Source: Chitinophaga sp. SYP-B3965 (lineage in GTDB: Bacteria > Bacteroidota > Bacteroidia > Chitinophagales > Chitinophagaceae). Taken from it: a stretch of 64,000 bases of DNA. Made by a program: the position numbers and the translations under genes. Each line of letters begins with the position of its first letter. Within the stretch, counting starts at the first letter, position 1. Under the pieces are notes generated by a model, which ran no database searches, was not told the DNA's origin, and saw only the letters and a list, made by a program, of their open reading frames with translations. The stretch covers positions 186,001-250,000 of the forward strand of contig NZ_WJFD01000003.1 of the NCBI RefSeq assembly GCF_009647655.1, written 5' to 3'. Below, piece after piece: positions 52,565-61,293 of this stretch.

Positions 52565-53925
52565 TACAGGTAATTTTTCAGTAACAAGTGAGAGGATGTT
52601 ACCGGCAGCGATCTGCCATTATCATCCATCAGGCCATATTTCATTAGCCATTGCTCAAACTCTGGAGCTGGTTTCAGTCCTAATACCTGCCTTATGTATA
52701 AAGCATCATGGAAAGAGGTGGATTGATAGTTCAGCATAATATCATCTGCCCCAGGCACGCCCATAATAAAGTTACAACCTGCTACACCCAGCAGGGTTAA
52801 AAGATTATCCATATCATCCTGATCTGCATTGGCGTGGTTTGTATAACAGACATCAACACCCATCGGTAATCCAAGGAGTTTACCACAAAAGTGATCTTCC
52901 AATGCTGCCCGGATGATCTGTTTGCCATCGAATAAATACTCGGGACCAATAAACCCTACTACCGTATTCACAAGCAGTGGATTGAAATGCCTTGCAACAC
53001 CATACGCTCTTGCTTCACAGGTTTGCTGATCTACCCCTTCATGTGCATTGGCAGATAAACTGCTGCCCTGCCCTGTTTCAAAGTACATCACATTATTGCC
53101 GATGGTACCGCGTTGCAATGACAAAGCGGCTTCATAGGCTTCTTTCAACAATGAAAGCTGAATACCAAAACTGCTGTTTGTTTTTTCTGTACCGCCGATG
53201 GATTGAAACACCAGATCTACCGGTGCTTTGCCCATGATCTGCAAGGCAGTGGTAACATGGCATAATACGCAGGACTGTGTTGGGATATCAAACTGCTGCC
53301 TCAGTTGATCAATGAGTGTTAATAATCCTGTTACAGCTGCTGGACTGTCAGTAGCCGGATTGATACCGATCACTGCATCCCCACTGCCATACAGTAAACC
53401 GTCCATCATAGCGGCGGCGATCCCTTTGGGATCATCTGTATTATGATTGGGCTGTAACCGTACGGATAACCTTCCCTTCAAACCTATGGTGTTGCGGAAA
53501 CGGGTGATCACTTCAATCTTTTTTGCCACACTGATCAGGTCCTGGTTGCGCATTAGTTTTGATACGGCTGCTACCATTTCAGGAGTTAATCCTTTTGATA
53601 CAGTCAGATCAGCATAATCGCTCAGCAACCAATCGCGGAAATCACCTACGGTAAAATGGGATATGGGAGCAAAGGCGGTTGCATCATGTGTATCTATGAT
53701 CAACCTGGTGATCTCATCTGTTTCATATGGAATAACCGCTTCCTGCAGAAAGGTCTTTAAGGGTACATCAGCCAGTGCCATTTGCGCCGCTACTCTTTCT
53801 TCATAAGTATCAGCTGCCAGGCCCGCCAGTGCATCTCCCGACCTATATGGCGAGGCTTTTGCCAGCAAGGTCTTCAGATCGCTGAAAGAGTAGGTATGTT
53901 GTTGTATGGTGGTTTTATAAGCCAT
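52564..53925 (-). CDS. eutB: Ethanolamine ammonia-lyase large subunit
   Basis: Catalytic heavy subunit, 453 residues, full length. Recognisable blocks are the N-terminal FSDLKTLLAKASPYRSGD, LIIDTHDATAF near 77-87, LKGRLSVRLQPNHNTDDP, the substrate-site region IGINPATDSPAA, TGQGSSLSANAHEGVDQQTCEARAYG (quoted in part: FETGQGSSLSANAHEG near 285-300), and GVDVCYTNHANADQDDMD near 352-369. It overlaps the permease gene by 11 bases and abuts eutC. A cobalamin cofactor is required; no cobalamin riboswitch is visible upstream. Confidence 0.95.
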   Translation of the reverse strand: MAYKTTIQQHTYSFSDLKTLLAKASPYRSGDALAGLAADTYEERVAAQMALADVPLKTFLQEAVIPYETDEITRLIIDTHDATAFAPISHFTVGDFRDWLLSDYADLTVSKGLTPEMVAAVSKLMRNQDLISVAKKIEVITRFRNTIGLKGRLSVRLQPNHNTDDPKGIAAAMMDGLLYGSGDAVIGINPATDSPAAVTGLLTLIDQLRQQFDIPTQSCVLCHVTTALQIMGKAPVDLVFQSIGGTEKTNSSFGIQLSLLKEAYEAALSLQRGTIGNNVMYFETGQGSSLSANAHEGVDQQTCEARAYGVARHFNPLLVNTVVGFIGPEYLFDGKQIIRAALEDHFCGKLLGLPMGVDVCYTNHANADQDDMDNLLTLLGVAGCNFIMGVPGADDIMLNYQSTSFHDALYIRQVLGLKPAPEFEQWLMKYGLMDDNGRSLPVTSSHLLLKNYL

Positions 53926-55213
53926 ACTTTACTTTTCGTTTTTGTACCAATGCATAAGAAATCCAGACAGCCAATAATCCCACAAAAAAAATAACACTAA
54001 GCCAGACATTATAATAAATGATCGCTACCAGGGAAATCAAAGATAAGCCCAATGCTATAATCGGGAACAAAGGATAAAAAGGCACTTTGAATGGTCTTTC
54101 TAATTGTGGTTCTTTCTTTCTCAATATAAAAAGACTGATCATACTGATCACATACATCACAATAGCCCCTAATACAGAGAGGATCACCAGCTGATCAGTT
54201 CGTCCGATCAACAATGCGATGATCCCTGCGAACGCACCAACGAGCAATGCCACATAAGGTGTTTGTCTTTTACTACTGATCATGGCCAGTATGGCGGGTA
54301 AATAACCTTCGCGGGCCAGGGCAAAGATCTGGCGGGAGTAACTGATGATAATGCCATTGAAAGAGGCTATCAATCCAAATAATCCGATGCCGGCAAATAT
54401 TTTAGTAATGCTGTTATCTTTACCTAATACGATCCCGATGGCCTCCGGTAATGGATAATCAATAGCAGATAAACGTTGCCAGTTGGTAATGCCGCCGGTA
54501 AAGACCATCACGGCAATAGCCAAAAGTACCAGCGTTAATATTCCTGAAATATATCCAATAGGAATGTTACGCGCAGGGTTCTTCACTTCTTCTGCCACCA
54601 TGGCAACACCCTCTATACATACATATAACCATATCGCAAAAGGCAAAGCAGCAAAAACGCCACTGTAACCAAAAGGCAATGCATCTTTCAGAAAATTCGC
54701 CATCTGAAAATGAGGTGCCACGATACCCAGGTATACCAATAATTCCACTACAGCCAGCAAGGTAAAGAGTAATGTGAAAGAGGCTGATTCTTTGATCCCC
54801 AACAGATTAACCCCAGTAAGTAAAATGTACACCGTTATTGCCGACCATAATACAGGAATAGCAGGATGCAGGAAATGCAGATAGTTCCCTAAGGCCAAAG
54901 CAATGGCTGGAGTGGCCAGCAAAAATTCAACCAGTGTGGCATAACCGGCAATCAATCCTCCTGTTGGACCAAGCGCTCTTTGGGCATATGAAAAAGGACC
55001 GCCTGCCTGTGGAATGGCGGTGGTTAATTCTGTAAAACTGAAAATGAAAGTGATGTATAAAACAGTGATGATGATGGTGGCGAGCAAGAATCCTATTGTT
55101 CCTGCTACTCCCCATCCGTAATTCCAGCCGAAGTATTCACCTGATATGACAAGGCCTACTGAAATGGCCCATAAATGGATGGGCCGGATAGCTTTCTTTA
55201 GGGAAGAGGCCAT
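53915..55213 (-). CDS. Ethanolamine permease (APC family)
   Basis: Inner-membrane amino acid/polyamine/organocation permease, 432 residues and about twelve helices. The N-terminal block WAISVGLVISGEYFGWNYGW near residues 15-34 and PQAGGPFSYAQRALGP near 69-84 are characteristic of the ethanolamine (Eat-type) branch. It is the first gene of the operon with eutB and eutC, so ethanolamine uptake is well supported. The 183-bp upstream gap is AT-rich and contains no clear operator. Confidence 0.92.
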   Translation of the reverse strand: MASSLKKAIRPIHLWAISVGLVISGEYFGWNYGWGVAGTIGFLLATIIITVLYITFIFSFTELTTAIPQAGGPFSYAQRALGPTGGLIAGYATLVEFLLATPAIALALGNYLHFLHPAIPVLWSAITVYILLTGVNLLGIKESASFTLLFTLLAVVELLVYLGIVAPHFQMANFLKDALPFGYSGVFAALPFAIWLYVCIEGVAMVAEEVKNPARNIPIGYISGILTLVLLAIAVMVFTGGITNWQRLSAIDYPLPEAIGIVLGKDNSITKIFAGIGLFGLIASFNGIIISYSRQIFALAREGYLPAILAMISSKRQTPYVALLVGAFAGIIALLIGRTDQLVILSVLGAIVMYVISMISLFILRKKEPQLERPFKVPFYPLFPIIALGLSLISLVAIIYYNVWLSVIFFVGLLAVWISYALVQKRKVKYGL

Positions 55214-55378
55214 ATTAATATTTTGGTTATATAATAGAAGCAGGTGACATTATTGATCTGCTTGAATAAAATACAACAAACTTTTAATTAATAGAGACTA
55301 TTTGATATTAAATAATACAATTCTTTCGATTGTCCCATAAATACAAATAAATAACATTTATCTCATTCCGGATATTTA

Positions 55379-55396
55379 GTTACTTACCTTAGTAAC
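55379..55396. promoter_or_regulatory. Inverted repeat GTTACT-N6-AGTAAC abutting a start codon
   Basis: Exact 6-base arms end at the base before the ATG at 55397. The spacer TACCTT together with the following AG resembles a -7 element, so it could be an operator, or a small leader hairpin over the start. Confidence 0.35.
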
Positions 55397-56104
55397 ATGA
55401 ACTTCCCAGCAATACATGGCCTTATCGACCGTCGCATCCTGATCAATTTCACCGCAGATCCTGATGCTGTTCAGCAAATCCTTCCTGCCCCTTTCCGGCC
55501 TAAGATCTATAAGGGCAAAGCTATTGTGGGTGTTTGCCTCATCAGGCTGAAAAATATTAAGCCAAAAGGTTTCCCGGATCTTATGGGGATCGGATCTGAA
55601 AATGGCGCACACCGTATTGCAGTTGAATGGGATGAGGAAGGCGAAACGAAAGAAGGCGTTTACGTTCCGCGCAGGGATACTTCTTCCAGGTTAAATGCAT
55701 TTGCCGGCGGGAGGATCTTTCCCGGTAAACATTATCTCGCGAAGTTCAATGTAAAAGAAGCAAACGGTAATTACCATGTGAATTTCACCAGTTCTGACAA
55801 TACCAATATTTCCATAGATGCGAAAACAACGGACCAGTTTCCACCCGGTTCTATTTTCCAGACATTAGAAAGTGCCTCCGACTTCTTCAAAAAAGGATCG
55901 CTTGGTTATTCTCCTGATGGAAACAAATTTCAAGGGTTAAAACTTCATATCAATGAATGGAAAGTACAACCATTGGAGGTATTGGACGTACATTCCAGCT
56001 TCTTCGAAAATGAAACCCTCTTTAAAAAAGATACTGTTCATTTCGACAATGCGCTTTTAATGACGAAAATTGAACACGAGTGGCATAGCGCCGGCAGCAA
56101 ATAA
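55397..56104 (+). CDS. DUF2071/acetoacetate-decarboxylase-like protein
   Basis: A 235-residue cytoplasmic protein that I place in the DUF2071/YqjF group by FPAIHGLIDRRILINFTADP (quoted as FPAIHGLIDRRILINF) at the start, RIAVEWDEEGETKEGVYVPRRD near 75-96 (in parts: IAVEWDEEG, GVYVPRRD) and the general layout. It is a distant relative of the protein at 22618. Function is not established. It is divergent from the ethanolamine operon and the Ada-type gene follows 67 bases after its stop. Confidence 0.7.
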   Translation: MNFPAIHGLIDRRILINFTADPDAVQQILPAPFRPKIYKGKAIVGVCLIRLKNIKPKGFPDLMGIGSENGAHRIAVEWDEEGETKEGVYVPRRDTSSRLNAFAGGRIFPGKHYLAKFNVKEANGNYHVNFTSSDNTNISIDAKTTDQFPPGSIFQTLESASDFFKKGSLGYSPDGNKFQGLKLHINEWKVQPLEVLDVHSSFFENETLFKKDTVHFDNALLMTKIEHEWHSAGSK

Positions 56105-56171
56105 AAATACTTGTCAATTTTCCGGTTGTTCACCTGATTTGCCTGGCCTACTTTTGACAAAAGAATTGAAA

Positions 56172-57209
56172 ATGCTGACGAACGATATCATGTATGATGC
56201 GCTGCTTAACAAGGATGTTTCCTATGAAGGAACGTTCATTGCTGCGGTCAAAACTACCGGAATATTCTGCCGGCCTACCTGCACAGCCAGGAAACCTAAA
56301 AAAGAGAATGTAGAATTTTTCAAGACAGCCAAGGAAGCTATCTTAAGAGGATACAGGCCCTGCAAAGTTTGCAGTCCATTAGAAAAAATGGGCGAAACCC
56401 CGGATGTGATAAAAGACATCCTGGATGAATTGAATGCAAACCCCTCCCTGAAATTTAAAGACTGGGACCTGCTTCAAAAAGGGATCGAGCCCAGCAAAAT
56501 AAGAAGATGGTTCCTTAAAAATCACGGCGTCACCTTTCATGCTTATCAAAGGATGTTCCGGATCAATTCTGCTTTTTCTAAAATACAAAGCGGAGAAGCG
56601 ATCACCTCTGTGGCTTATGATGCAGGGTATGAATCGCTAAGCGGTTTTTCAGACTCCTTCAAATCTGTATTTGGTGTATCTCCTGCAAATAGCAAGGATA
56701 AAAAGATCATCAATATCACCCGGATCGAAACACCGTTGGGTACTATGTTTGCCTGTGCTACGGAACAAGGCATCTGCCTGTTGGAATTTACAGACCGTAA
56801 AATGCTGGAGTCCCAATTGAAGATCCTGGCCAGAAGGATCAATGCCAATATTATCCAGGGCGCCAACAAACATTTTGATCAGTTAAAGCAAGAACTGGAT
56901 GAATACTTTGAAGGGAAAAGAAAAGTATTCACTGTTCCCCTATTCACCCCTGGTACTGAATTTCAGCAGGCAGTATGGGAGAAATTACAAACCATTCCCT
57001 TCGGCACAACCCGCTCTTACTCGCAACAGGCTGTTATCCTGGGAAAACCGCAGGCAGTACGCGCAGTGGGTAATGCAAACGGTATGAACAGGATCTCCAT
57101 CATCATCCCCTGCCACAGAGTAATTGGTGAAGACGGCAACCTCACTGGTTATGGTGGCGGTATATTCAGAAAGCAATGGCTGCTGGATTTTGAAAGATCA
57201 AATCAGTAA
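56172..57209 (+). CDS. ada: Ada-type methylated-DNA repair methyltransferase and regulator
   Basis: Repairs O6-methylguanine and methylphosphotriesters and acts as the transcriptional activator of the adaptive response. The ATG at 56172 gives 345 residues. Domains in order: the Ada zinc domain with C33, C37, C64 and C67 (C33 being the phosphotriester methyl acceptor by analogy with E. coli C38), an AraC-type helix-turn-helix (about 85-175) and the O6-alkylguanine transferase domain with IIPCHRVIGEDG, active-site C314. A longer frame to 56070 overlaps the previous gene and is rejected; an ATG at 56187 is the alternative. All key residues are present. Confidence 0.94.
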   Translation: MLTNDIMYDALLNKDVSYEGTFIAAVKTTGIFCRPTCTARKPKKENVEFFKTAKEAILRGYRPCKVCSPLEKMGETPDVIKDILDELNANPSLKFKDWDLLQKGIEPSKIRRWFLKNHGVTFHAYQRMFRINSAFSKIQSGEAITSVAYDAGYESLSGFSDSFKSVFGVSPANSKDKKIINITRIETPLGTMFACATEQGICLLEFTDRKMLESQLKILARRINANIIQGANKHFDQLKQELDEYFEGKRKVFTVPLFTPGTEFQQAVWEKLQTIPFGTTRSYSQQAVILGKPQAVRAVGNANGMNRISIIIPCHRVIGEDGNLTGYGGGIFRKQWLLDFERSNQ

Positions 57210-57250
57210 GCCAGAAGGTTGATCCTTTTAATATCTATCATCTTCATCGT

Positions 57251-57282
57251 AAGCAGGGCTGACTCATGGCCAACCCTGCTTG
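57251..57282. terminator. Probable bidirectional terminator between ada and the PhnB-like gene
   Basis: AAGCAGGG and CCCTGCTT form an 8-bp stem with inner pairing in the loop. It lies between two convergent genes. Confidence 0.5.
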
Positions 57283-57289
57283 ACTACAT

Positions 57290-57796
57290 TTATTTCCCAA
57301 ATGCTTTTTCCAGTTCAGCGATGTCCAGTTTCTTCATCTGGAATACTGCTTTGGTCACCTTCGCTACTTTAGTGGCATCAGGGTCTTGCATCATATCTGT
57401 GAGAACGGTGGGAACAATTTGCCATGATACGCCGAACTTATCTTTCAGCCATCCGCACATTTGTGCTTTTTCATCACCGCCTTCACCCAGTTTCTCCCAG
57501 TAGTAGTCTACTTCTTTTTGATCTTTGCAATTAACGATGAAGGAGATAGCCTCATTGAACTTGAAATGGGGTCCTCCATTCAGGGCCACGAACTCCTGTC
57601 CTTCGAGGATGAATTCCATCGTCAGTACAGTGCCTTCAGCCATACCATGAAATTCGAACCCTTCTGCAGTATAGTAAGTTTTACGGCCAATCTTTCCATC
57701 TTTGAAAATAGAGAGATAATAATTAACGGCTTCTTCTGCCTCTTTATTAAACCAAAGGTTTGAGGTGATCTTCTGATTTGAAAGTCTCTTTTCCAT
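57290..57796 (-). CDS. PhnB-like VOC-fold protein
   Basis: Vicinal-oxygen-chelate fold protein of 168 residues in the PhnB/3-dmu-9_3-mt group. The blocks TSNLWFNKEAEEAVNYYLSIF near 11-31 (in parts: LWFNKEAEEAVNYY), FILEGQEFVALNGGPHFKFN near 62-81, WLKDKFGVSWQIVP near 116-129 and the final D-I-A-L-E-K-A-like motif are typical. Substrate is unknown; some relatives are glyoxalase-like. It stands alone, convergent with ada. Confidence 0.87.
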   Translation of the reverse strand: MEKRLSNQKITSNLWFNKEAEEAVNYYLSIFKDGKIGRKTYYTAEGFEFHGMAEGTVLTMEFILEGQEFVALNGGPHFKFNEAISFIVNCKDQKEVDYYWEKLGEGGDEKAQMCGWLKDKFGVSWQIVPTVLTDMMQDPDATKVAKVTKAVFQMKKLDIAELEKAFGK

Positions 57797-57881
57797 TGTT
57801 TACATTTTATACCACAAAAATAGGTTCCCCGTTTTACCTGGAAGGGGTGTAATAACGAATAAAATGGGGTGGTTTGCGACA

Positions 57882-59024
57882 CTATTTCAAACGGGTATAA
57901 ATGGCAATCAGGTGAGTACGGACGGAATCTGCCGTTGGGCTTGTTTCTCCGTTCGCTAATAAGGTAATAGCATTGGAAGGAAGGGCTGGCATATGGCAAT
58001 CGATACAGTTATCCGTAAGAACGGCTGTTTTATGATTAGTTGTTTTATGGCAGTTCATGCAGCGTTGGGAAAACACCTGCAGGTCATTCTTTTCACTGGT
58101 ATGGGGATTGTGACAGGAAGAGCAATCCATCATCCCTTTGCTTTTCATAAAACATTTGCTCGCCGTTAATAACTGGTATTGGTTACCATGTACATCCATT
58201 TCCTGTGGTCTGGCAGGGCGGCTGAGATCAGGGTAAATATAATCAGATAGTGCGTCTCCGGGTTTGAAGCCGAAAGGGTTCTTTTGAGGGGTCTTTAATC
58301 CGGAATGGCAGATAGCGCACATATCCAGTTGTTGCTGGTTGTTTAAATCCCTGATCCTTGTAATGTGCCGGCCCTCTTTTTCTTCCGGGTGTGCCATGTG
58401 GAATTGTACATGTTCTGCTGCGGGGCCATGGCATCGCTGGCAATCAATCCCAAACACCATTTTGTTCCGCTCAAACTCTTCGTCAATGTGCAGCCTTTCC
58501 ATCTTCACTTCCTTCAGGGCCACCATGGAACTATGGCAGCCAAAGCAGGTGCTGGGGATCATCCTGTCGAATTTAGGATGTGTAGCAGGGAAGCCGGGGC
58601 TGTTTGCCCATTTTCCCGCTGGTACGAAATAGGATATGGGTAACTGGAAATAGCGGCCGTCTTTCCAATAGAGATAGGTTTGTGCTTTTCTTCCGGAACC
58701 GATGGTGATATCAAAGCGGTGCGTTTCCTGATCCCCTACCTGGAATAGCCCGCTATCGCGTTGTTCCATTAATACCTTTGATCCATTACTGTAATGGAAC
58801 ACATTATCCGGTGATATAAAGCTGCCTTTAACGTTTGAGGGACTGGAAGTAATGCTGTGAGCAGAAGATATATAAGTGTCGTAAATATTCTTGTGGCAGG
58901 TGGCGCAGCTGGTGGCTTCTGCAAACTGCTCTCCCCGCAGATATGTCTTTTCTCCAACGCATTGGGAAAGGATGATGATACAGGAGATAATAAAGCAGCA
59001 GACGATCAGCTGGCGTGGATGCAT
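57882..59024 (-). CDS. Heptaheme cytochrome c lipoprotein
   Basis: A 380-residue multiheme cytochrome, anchored by a lipoprotein signal (lipobox ILSQC, C22). Seven CxxCH motifs start at residues 40, 160, 195, 236, 301, 322 and 340 (CATCH, CFGCH, CQRCH, CAICH, CSSCH, CMNCH and CIDCH). The gap between the first and second is 115 residues and looks beta-rich. It resembles the cytochrome c554/multiheme c3 group used for electron transfer to or from extracellular or nitrogenous substrates. The gene stands alone; no partner porin, oxidase or maturation genes were seen, so the electron partner is unknown. Confidence 0.92.
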   Translation of the reverse strand: MHPRQLIVCCFIISCIIILSQCVGEKTYLRGEQFAEATSCATCHKNIYDTYISSAHSITSSPSNVKGSFISPDNVFHYSNGSKVLMEQRDSGLFQVGDQETHRFDITIGSGRKAQTYLYWKDGRYFQLPISYFVPAGKWANSPGFPATHPKFDRMIPSTCFGCHSSMVALKEVKMERLHIDEEFERNKMVFGIDCQRCHGPAAEHVQFHMAHPEEKEGRHITRIRDLNNQQQLDMCAICHSGLKTPQKNPFGFKPGDALSDYIYPDLSRPARPQEMDVHGNQYQLLTASKCFMKSKGMMDCSSCHNPHTSEKNDLQVFSQRCMNCHKTTNHKTAVLTDNCIDCHMPALPSNAITLLANGETSPTADSVRTHLIAIYTRLK

Positions 59025-59051
59025 AACGTGGGATTATTACTAAATATACTA

Positions 59052-59082
59052 AAAAAGCCAGTGCATGATGCACTGGCTTTTT
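59052..59082 (-). terminator. Terminator of the NAD(P)-binding protein gene
   Basis: AAAAAGCCAGTGCAT and ATGCACTGGCTTTTT form a 15-bp stem with a minimal loop, just past the stop at 59086. It also isolates the cytochrome gene. Confidence 0.88.
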
Positions 59083-59085
59083 ACT

Positions 59086-60006
59086 TTATCCCTTTACCGT
59101 TGCACGGATCCCTTCTTCATAAGTTGTTGGCGTAAATTGAAAGCGTTTGTTAAACTTGCTGCTGTCGAAAATATAGTCGCGATCGTATTGATAGAACATC
59201 TCTGCCAGTTCCTTCATGATAGGCACGAATAATCCTATGGCGCTGGCCATCCATTGCGGTAATGCGGAGAACTTTGGTGCTACGTTCATTTCTTTCGCGA
59301 AAAGTTCTATGAACTGCCGGCCGGTCAAAGCGTTAGGGTTCGTTGGCAAATGCCATACCTGGTTAAAGGCATCTGGTGTATTGCCGAGCAAAGCGGTTCC
59401 TTTGGCAGCATCAGGCCCATAAGTGTAAGTGTGTTTCTTCTCTGCGCTGGCAAACCAATTGGCTTTTTTGCCTTGCAGGAAGTTCTTATACACCACTTCA
59501 TTCAGTACAGAGGTATTGCCTTTACCGGGACCATAAAAGTCCGCAGCACGGGCAATGACTGCGGTAAGCTGTTGTTGCTTTACTTCGTCCATCAGCATTT
59601 GTAGAATGGCTGCACGTACCTTTCCTTTTTTGCTGGGTGGGTTGATGGGAGATTCCTCCGTCATGTGCGGGATAGCTGTTTTATCGTACATGTACACATT
59701 GTCAAAGAAAACCAGTTTGGCTTTATATTCTTTGCAGGCATCGATCACATTCCGCATGAGGGCAGGCCATTCTTTGCGCCATACCTTAATACTGTATGGG
59801 AAACCGATCACGAGATACACTATTGCTGATCCCTCAATGGCTTTAAAAACCTGGCTCCGGTCTGTAAGGTCTGCCGGAAAGAGTTCATCTCCTTCATTCA
59901 CTTTTACCGGCTTGCGGCTCACGAGGCGGATCTTGTTTGTATAGGCGGCCAGTTCTTTGGCTAAAGGTTGTCCTATAGTTCCGCCAGCACCGAGAATAGT
60001 TTGCAT
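59086..60006 (-). CDS. NAD-dependent epimerase/dehydratase-family protein
   Basis: Extended-SDR-type oxidoreductase of 306 residues with ILGAGGTIGQPLAKEL near 4-19 (cofactor), LVSRKPVKV, the VYLVIGFPYS block and FFDNVYMYDK (YxxxK-like motif is not conserved: YMYDK). The ATG at 60006 is the family start; a frame extending to 60234 overlaps the divergent regulator gene and is rejected. Substrate unknown. It is divergent from the response regulator gene. Confidence 0.82.
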   Translation of the reverse strand: MQTILGAGGTIGQPLAKELAAYTNKIRLVSRKPVKVNEGDELFPADLTDRSQVFKAIEGSAIVYLVIGFPYSIKVWRKEWPALMRNVIDACKEYKAKLVFFDNVYMYDKTAIPHMTEESPINPPSKKGKVRAAILQMLMDEVKQQQLTAVIARAADFYGPGKGNTSVLNEVVYKNFLQGKKANWFASAEKKHTYTYGPDAAKGTALLGNTPDAFNQVWHLPTNPNALTGRQFIELFAKEMNVAPKFSALPQWMASAIGLFVPIMKELAEMFYQYDRDYIFDSSKFNKRFQFTPTTYEEGIRATVKG

Positions 60007-60057
60007 AGGATTCAATTTTGTTTTGCAATGTAAGGGAAATTCCTGCCAGAGAATTGT

Positions 60058-60065
60058 TATATTTG
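60058..60065 (+). promoter_or_regulatory. TAnnTTTG promoter element of the response regulator gene
   Basis: TATATTTG lies 23 bases before the ATG at 60089, within the divergent gap to the epimerase-like gene. Confidence 0.45.
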
Positions 60066-60088
60066 TACACCTTAGATCCTTAACAACA

Positions 60089-60472
60089 ATGGCGGAAAAA
60101 ATCACCTGTTTGCTTATAGACGATGACCTGGATGACCAGGAGATATTTAAACTGGCGCTGCAAGATGTAAATGATACGGTACAATTCCTTACTGCCAACG
60201 ATGGCGCTGCCGGGCTGCAACTATTAAATGCCACGGAAAACCTTACACCGCATTACATTTTCCTGGACCTTAACATGCCCCGCATGGGTGGAAAAGATTG
60301 CCTCGCGGCCATCCGTAATATCCCCCACCTTTCAGAGATCCCCGTGATCATTTATTCTACCTCTTCAGATCCCAGGGATATACGGGAAACAAAATCACTG
60401 GGCGCCAGCGATTACATCGTAAAGCAATTCGACATCAATTCTTTAAAGGATATCCTCTCCCAGTATTTCTAA
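60089..60472 (+). CDS. Single-domain response regulator
   Basis: A 127-residue CheY-like receiver with no output domain. The acidic pair is in LLIDDDLDDQEIF near 8-20, the phosphoacceptor Asp in IFLDLNMPRMGG near 60-71, and the Thr/Ser and Lys (YSTSSD near 89-94, SDYIVKQF near 107-114) complete the site. The ATG at 60089 was chosen because the longer frame overlaps the divergent gene. It converges with the CheR gene, the two stops overlapping by three bases, and probably exchanges phosphate with the hybrid kinase. Confidence 0.92.
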   Translation: MAEKITCLLIDDDLDDQEIFKLALQDVNDTVQFLTANDGAAGLQLLNATENLTPHYIFLDLNMPRMGGKDCLAAIRNIPHLSEIPVIIYSTSSDPRDIRETKSLGASDYIVKQFDINSLKDILSQYF

Positions 60473-61293
60473 TTGATCTTCTGCCAGATCCTTTGCCGTT
60501 GCGCGAACTGTTTATATCGGGGTGCAATAGTGGAGTATTTGAGACTTTCTTTCCCTCCCAACGCAATGAAACCTGAAGGTTCAAGGCTGTTATCCATCAG
60601 CTGAAGCGCTTTATTCTGTAGCTTTTTGGAAAAGTAGATCAGCACATTCCTGCAAATGATCAGTTGAAATTCATTGAATGAACCATCTGACACCAGGTTG
60701 TGCGGGGAAATAACAATGCGTTTCAGGAGCCCTTCGTCTAACTTGGCCCAATCATATTTGGCGGTGTAGTACCTGGAAAAATCCTGCGTACCACCGGATT
60801 GTATATAATTTTCAGAATACTGTTTCATGTACCGCAGAGGATAGATGCCTTTACGCAAAACTTCCAGTACAGCCGGGTTGATATCTGTAGCATATAACAA
60901 CGAACGCTGCAGCAGGCCAGCCTCCTTAAGCAGGATAGCCATTGAATATACTTCCTCTCCGGTGGAACAACCTGCATGCCAGATACGAATAAACGGATGA
61001 TGCGCCAGTTGCGGCAATACCTCTTCCCGCAAGCGTTGGAAGAATAACGGGTCCCGGAACATCTCTGTTACATTCACCGTCAGCTCTTCTACAAAATGCC
61101 GGAAATAAACAGCATCCTGCATCACCTTTTGGTGGAAGTCCCCGAAACGGCCGAATTTATCCAGCGTATATAACCTGTTCAATCTCCTTTTCATGGAAGG
61201 AAAGGCATAATCGCTGAAATCATAACCATACTCCTCCATCACATCCTTCAGCAGGATATCTATCTGCTCATCCGTCAATTCAAGATCACTCAT
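60469..61293 (-). CDS. cheR: CheR-type protein-glutamate methyltransferase
   Basis: S-adenosylmethionine-dependent methyltransferase of the CheR family, 274 residues. It has the N-terminal helical domain (about 5-75, with YPSM-like YAFPSMKRRL near 28-37), VTEMFRDPLFF near 75-85, the cofactor motif IRIWHAGCSTGEE near 101-113, ATDINPAVL near 135-143, NLVSDGSFNEFQLIICRNVLIYF (in part: IICRNVLIYF near 213-222) and the C-terminal GKES. The chemoreceptor target is not in the window. It overlaps the upstream hybrid kinase gene by four bases, so the two form one operon. Confidence 0.92.
   Translation of the reverse strand: MSDLELTDEQIDILLKDVMEEYGYDFSDYAFPSMKRRLNRLYTLDKFGRFGDFHQKVMQDAVYFRHFVEELTVNVTEMFRDPLFFQRLREEVLPQLAHHPFIRIWHAGCSTGEEVYSMAILLKEAGLLQRSLLYATDINPAVLEVLRKGIYPLRYMKQYSENYIQSGGTQDFSRYYTAKYDWAKLDEGLLKRIVISPHNLVSDGSFNEFQLIICRNVLIYFSKKLQNKALQLMDNSLEPSGFIALGGKESLKYSTIAPRYKQFAQRQRIWQKIN

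Noticed and set aside
55214..55396. Cobalamin riboswitch before the ethanolamine operon
   Set aside because: The region is AT-rich and I could not find a B12-box-like segment or a convincing multi-stem fold on the minus strand.
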